A stretch of 55,034 bases of DNA from an uncultured Bacteroidales bacterium. Lineage in GTDB: Bacteria > Bacteroidota > Bacteroidia > Bacteroidales > Bacteroidaceae. Positions 53,307 through 55,034 of the stretch are shown one piece after another (within the stretch, counting starts at the first letter, position 1; each line of letters opens with the position of its first letter). The position numbers and the translations under genes are program-made. The stretch lies in the NCBI GenBank assembly GCA_902766625.1, contig CACXEH010000006.1, positions 1 to 55,034 of the forward strand, in the 5' to 3' direction. The notes under the pieces are model-generated. The model did not search any database. It saw only the letters and a list, made by a program, of their open reading frames with translations, and was not told the DNA's origin.

Positions 53307-53413
53307 CCGCGATATATGTTCCGTTCTATGGTGTGGAATGTAAGTTCCGTTTGATGGAACTTACATTCCGTTGGGCGGAACTTACATTCCAAAGAAAAGA
53401 AAACTTATCGCGA
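53307..53413. repeat. Array D: TTCC/GGAA inverted repeats, inverted orientation, with a decayed fourth unit
   Basis: Units: 53323-53339 (GTTCTATGGTGTGGAAT), 53344-53360 (GTTCCGTTTGATGGAAC) and 53365-53381 (ATTCCGTTGGGCGGAAC), with spacers GTAA, TTAC and TTAC. A half unit ATTCC at 53386 runs into an A-rich tract. The outer arms CGCGATA (53308-53314) and TATCGCG (53406-53412) are complementary. The A-rich tract on the right corresponds to the T-tract on the left of the other copies, so this copy is reversed. Confidence 0.9.
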
Positions 53414-53628
53414 TGAAAAGGCAGTTTGTTCTCGCGGAATCCGCATCACATACCGCCATGGCTTCATCATGTAACTTGACGACAGACAGATTGACTTCAG
53501 GCAGAAAGGTATGAACATCGTCCACGATAAAGACGGCATAGTCCCAAAAGTGCTGGTGAAATAACATTTGTCACTACATACGCAAAAGTGTGTTGACATG
53601 ATGGTTATGTAAAAAAAGTGTGGTAAAA

Positions 53629-53658
53629 TTTGTGTGTGTATTTTTTTTCATAACTTTG
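53629..53658 (+). promoter_or_regulatory. Promoter of the small secreted protein gene
   Basis: TTTG (53629-53632), 18 bp, then TAACTTTG (53651-53658). The transcript start falls upstream of ATG 53721 and excludes the earlier ATG at 53634. Confidence 0.7.
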
Positions 53659-53720
53659 CGCAAAACAATATAACTTATCAACATAACAAAAAACGCAATC
53701 ATTTTAAATCACAAACAATT

Positions 53721-54290
53721 ATGAAACATCTGAGATTTATCGCATGCGCCATCTTATTATTTGCATGTATGGTTAAAGGAAACGCGCGTATAGCATACTG
53801 TCACACAACAAACACTGTGGTGTATTGCGACCAGCTTGTCGTTCCTGCTGACAATTTCGTGGAAAATGATACTATATGTGATAGTATCTTTATTAACCCT
53901 ATTAATTTATCCGACTATTTGATTGAGGGTGAGACCTACAGGATAAAAGTTACCCATTATTCTGGATATAATGACTATCCCCTGAGCTATAACATTTATG
54001 CAACATACGCCTGTGACCTGGATTTGGGTAGTGAGGACTTGGAATTGCTGGATTACATTGACTACGGTTCACTGGTGGACGAGAACGGAAACGGATTGCA
54101 TAACATCGCAGGAAGTATTCCCTACAACGAGGATGACATAATGGGAGATTACGAACAGGATGAGTATGCGGCCATGATATATCAATATGGTCTGCATTTC
54201 ATCTCCAACGATGTTATTGACACAAGACCTATCACGATAGAAATCTACAGATTGGGGGAACCAGATTCTCCTATTGATCTTCAAGTTTAA
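53721..54290 (+). CDS. Small secreted acidic protein of unknown function
   Basis: 189 aa from ATG 53721, which gives a signal peptide (MKHLRFIACAILLFACMVKGNA). The mature part is acidic and rich in Asp, Tyr and Ile (YIDYGSLVDENGNGLHN, DEYAAMIYQYG), with three Cys after the signal (YCHTT, YCDQL, TICDS) and one more in YACDLDL. No family is recognised. It lies 35 bp upstream of the BspA-like gene in the same direction and may be expressed with it as a surface-protein pair. Confidence 0.72.
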   Translation: MKHLRFIACAILLFACMVKGNARIAYCHTTNTVVYCDQLVVPADNFVENDTICDSIFINPINLSDYLIEGETYRIKVTHYSGYNDYPLSYNIYATYACDLDLGSEDLELLDYIDYGSLVDENGNGLHNIAGSIPYNEDDIMGDYEQDEYAAMIYQYGLHFISNDVIDTRPITIEIYRLGEPDSPIDLQV

Positions 54291-54325
54291 TTATTATTTA
54301 TATTATTGTATAGCACTTCCGAAAG

Positions 54326-55034
54326 ATGATTAGAGTATTCAAGATTATTCTATTGCTCACTTTCCTCTCGATAGTGATTATTTCCTCAGGCAAGGGATTA
54401 AGCTATAGTTATAATTATGTTAAAGGGTATGGGGTGGTAAAAGGAGCAGACTATACTGTAAAATATCTGCACATACCTGCTTATTGTAATTTCGGCGGCC
54501 GTTGTTTGATAGCAGAAATAAGCGATTTTGCATTTTGTGAATACAGAAATCTTTTGTCAGTGACTTTCGACAGTGCAAGTTGTCTGGAAATTGTTGGAAG
54601 TTGCGCATTTGCCAACTGTTCCCGTCTGACGACAATCGTGCTTCCCGACAGCGTGGCTGAAATCAAAGCCAGCGCTTTTGCCGGTTGCACGCGACTGAAT
54701 GTTTTTCGGATACCAAAAGCATTAAAGATTATCGGTGAGGGAGCATTCCGCAACTGCACCAATCTGACGGCCGTGGAATTCCTTTACGGTGGTTTGAAAA
54801 CAGTGGGCTATTTCGCTTTCTTGAACTGCTCCAAACTGACAGAGATAGCTCTCCCGTACACCGTGACGACCATCGGGAAATACGCTTTCATGGGTTGTTC
54901 GGAAATGACCTCGTTCAAAGGGTCCGGCTCTTCAGCCTTCGGCAGGTTGCCGGAGGGCGTGTTTGCCGATTGCGCGAAGCTGCGGTCGGTCACCAACATC
55001 CCATATGTGGTCGTCGTGGCCAAGCGGGCGCTGC
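54326..55034 (+). CDS. BspA-like leucine-rich-repeat (LRR_5) protein, 5' part
   Basis: The frame is open from ATG 54326 to the window end (236 codons, no stop). After a signal-like hydrophobic N-terminus (IRVFKIILLLTFLSIVIISSG) come tandem repeats of about 23 residues of the form AFxxCxxLxxIxLPxxVxxI: for example AFANCSRLTTIVLPDSV, AFAGCTRLNVFRIPKAL, AFRNCTNLTAVEF and AFLNCSKLTEIALPYTV. This is the TpLRR/BspA pattern of surface adhesins in Bacteroidales. G+C rises along the repeats. The C-terminus lies outside the window, so anchoring signals cannot be judged. Confidence 0.88.
   Translation, partial: MIRVFKIILLLTFLSIVIISSGKGLSYSYNYVKGYGVVKGADYTVKYLHIPAYCNFGGRCLIAEISDFAFCEYRNLLSVTFDSASCLEIVGSCAFANCSRLTTIVLPDSVAEIKASAFAGCTRLNVFRIPKALKIIGEGAFRNCTNLTAVEFLYGGLKTVGYFAFLNCSKLTEIALPYTVTTIGKYAFMGCSEMTSFKGSGSSAFGRLPEGVFADCAKLRSVTNIPYVVVVAKRAL

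Larger units (their letters stand above)
52981..53720. other. 740-bp intergenic region with a long inverted repeat and array D
   Basis: In order: terminator-like hairpins, an 18-nt inverted repeat (53067-53131), about 175 bp without recognised features, repeat array D (53307-53413), then the promoter of the next gene. Short open frames here lack family features and I do not call them. Confidence 0.65.

Overview
The window is chromosomal DNA from a member of the Bacteroidales, most likely Prevotellaceae. The evidence is the repeated Bacteroidetes -7 promoter box TAnnTTTG with a TTG-type -33 box about 20 bp upstream, the scarcity of strong Shine-Dalgarno sites, the type III glutamine synthetase, an LptE/TPR/SecG gene group, a DUF5686 outer-membrane protein, a tricorn-like protease, a BspA-type leucine-rich-repeat protein and many Cys-anchored lipoproteins. 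I see no rRNA, tRNA, transposase, phage or CRISPR locus. Genus assignment is inference.

Layout. 1-10736 (minus) is one tightly packed run: tricorn-like protease, secreted esterase, a degenerate HD-domain protein, rlmN, pdxA, then four overlapping or near-abutting genes: nucleotidyltransferase, ATP-grasp enzyme, CDP-alcohol phosphotransferase and a flippase-HAD fusion cut by the window edge. Together these look like an uncharacterised pathway making and flipping a phosphodiester-linked lipid head group. 11342-15866 (plus) is an operon with a dolichyl-phosphate-mannose-synthase-like glycosyltransferase, a stand-alone MetH reactivation domain, a membrane metallophosphoesterase, PlsC and a five-bladed-propeller glycosidase. 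15948-18765 (minus) carries a sigma-54 activator, lptE, a TPR gene and secG. 18851-27513 holds envelope and scavenging genes (DUF5686 protein, two TPR proteins, nucleoside hydrolase, nagA, a secreted propeller-like protein). 27610-35426 has an ExuT-like transporter, mfd, a MaoC-like hydratase, a DUF308 protein and an HtrA lipoprotein.

35499-48136 is a nitrogen-assimilation block: glnN and dapF on the minus strand, and gltB, gltD, amtB and asnB on the plus strand. asnB is interrupted by one in-frame amber codon. 48176-50231 (minus) is the agmatine-to-putrescine pair aguA-aguB. 50527-55034 has a large unknown lipoprotein, a small secreted protein and the start of a BspA-like LRR protein.

The most unusual structure is not a gene. 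Four intergenic regions (about 10953-11081, 29176-29287, 38939-39031 and 53307-53413) carry the same kind of element: three or four 17-nt imperfect inverted repeats of form RTTCC-N7-GGAAY, spaced by 4 nt to give an exact 21-bp period. In three of them the array is enclosed by complementary arms whose sequences differ between copies yet stay complementary. Three of the four lie between divergent genes. I do not know a named family that matches.
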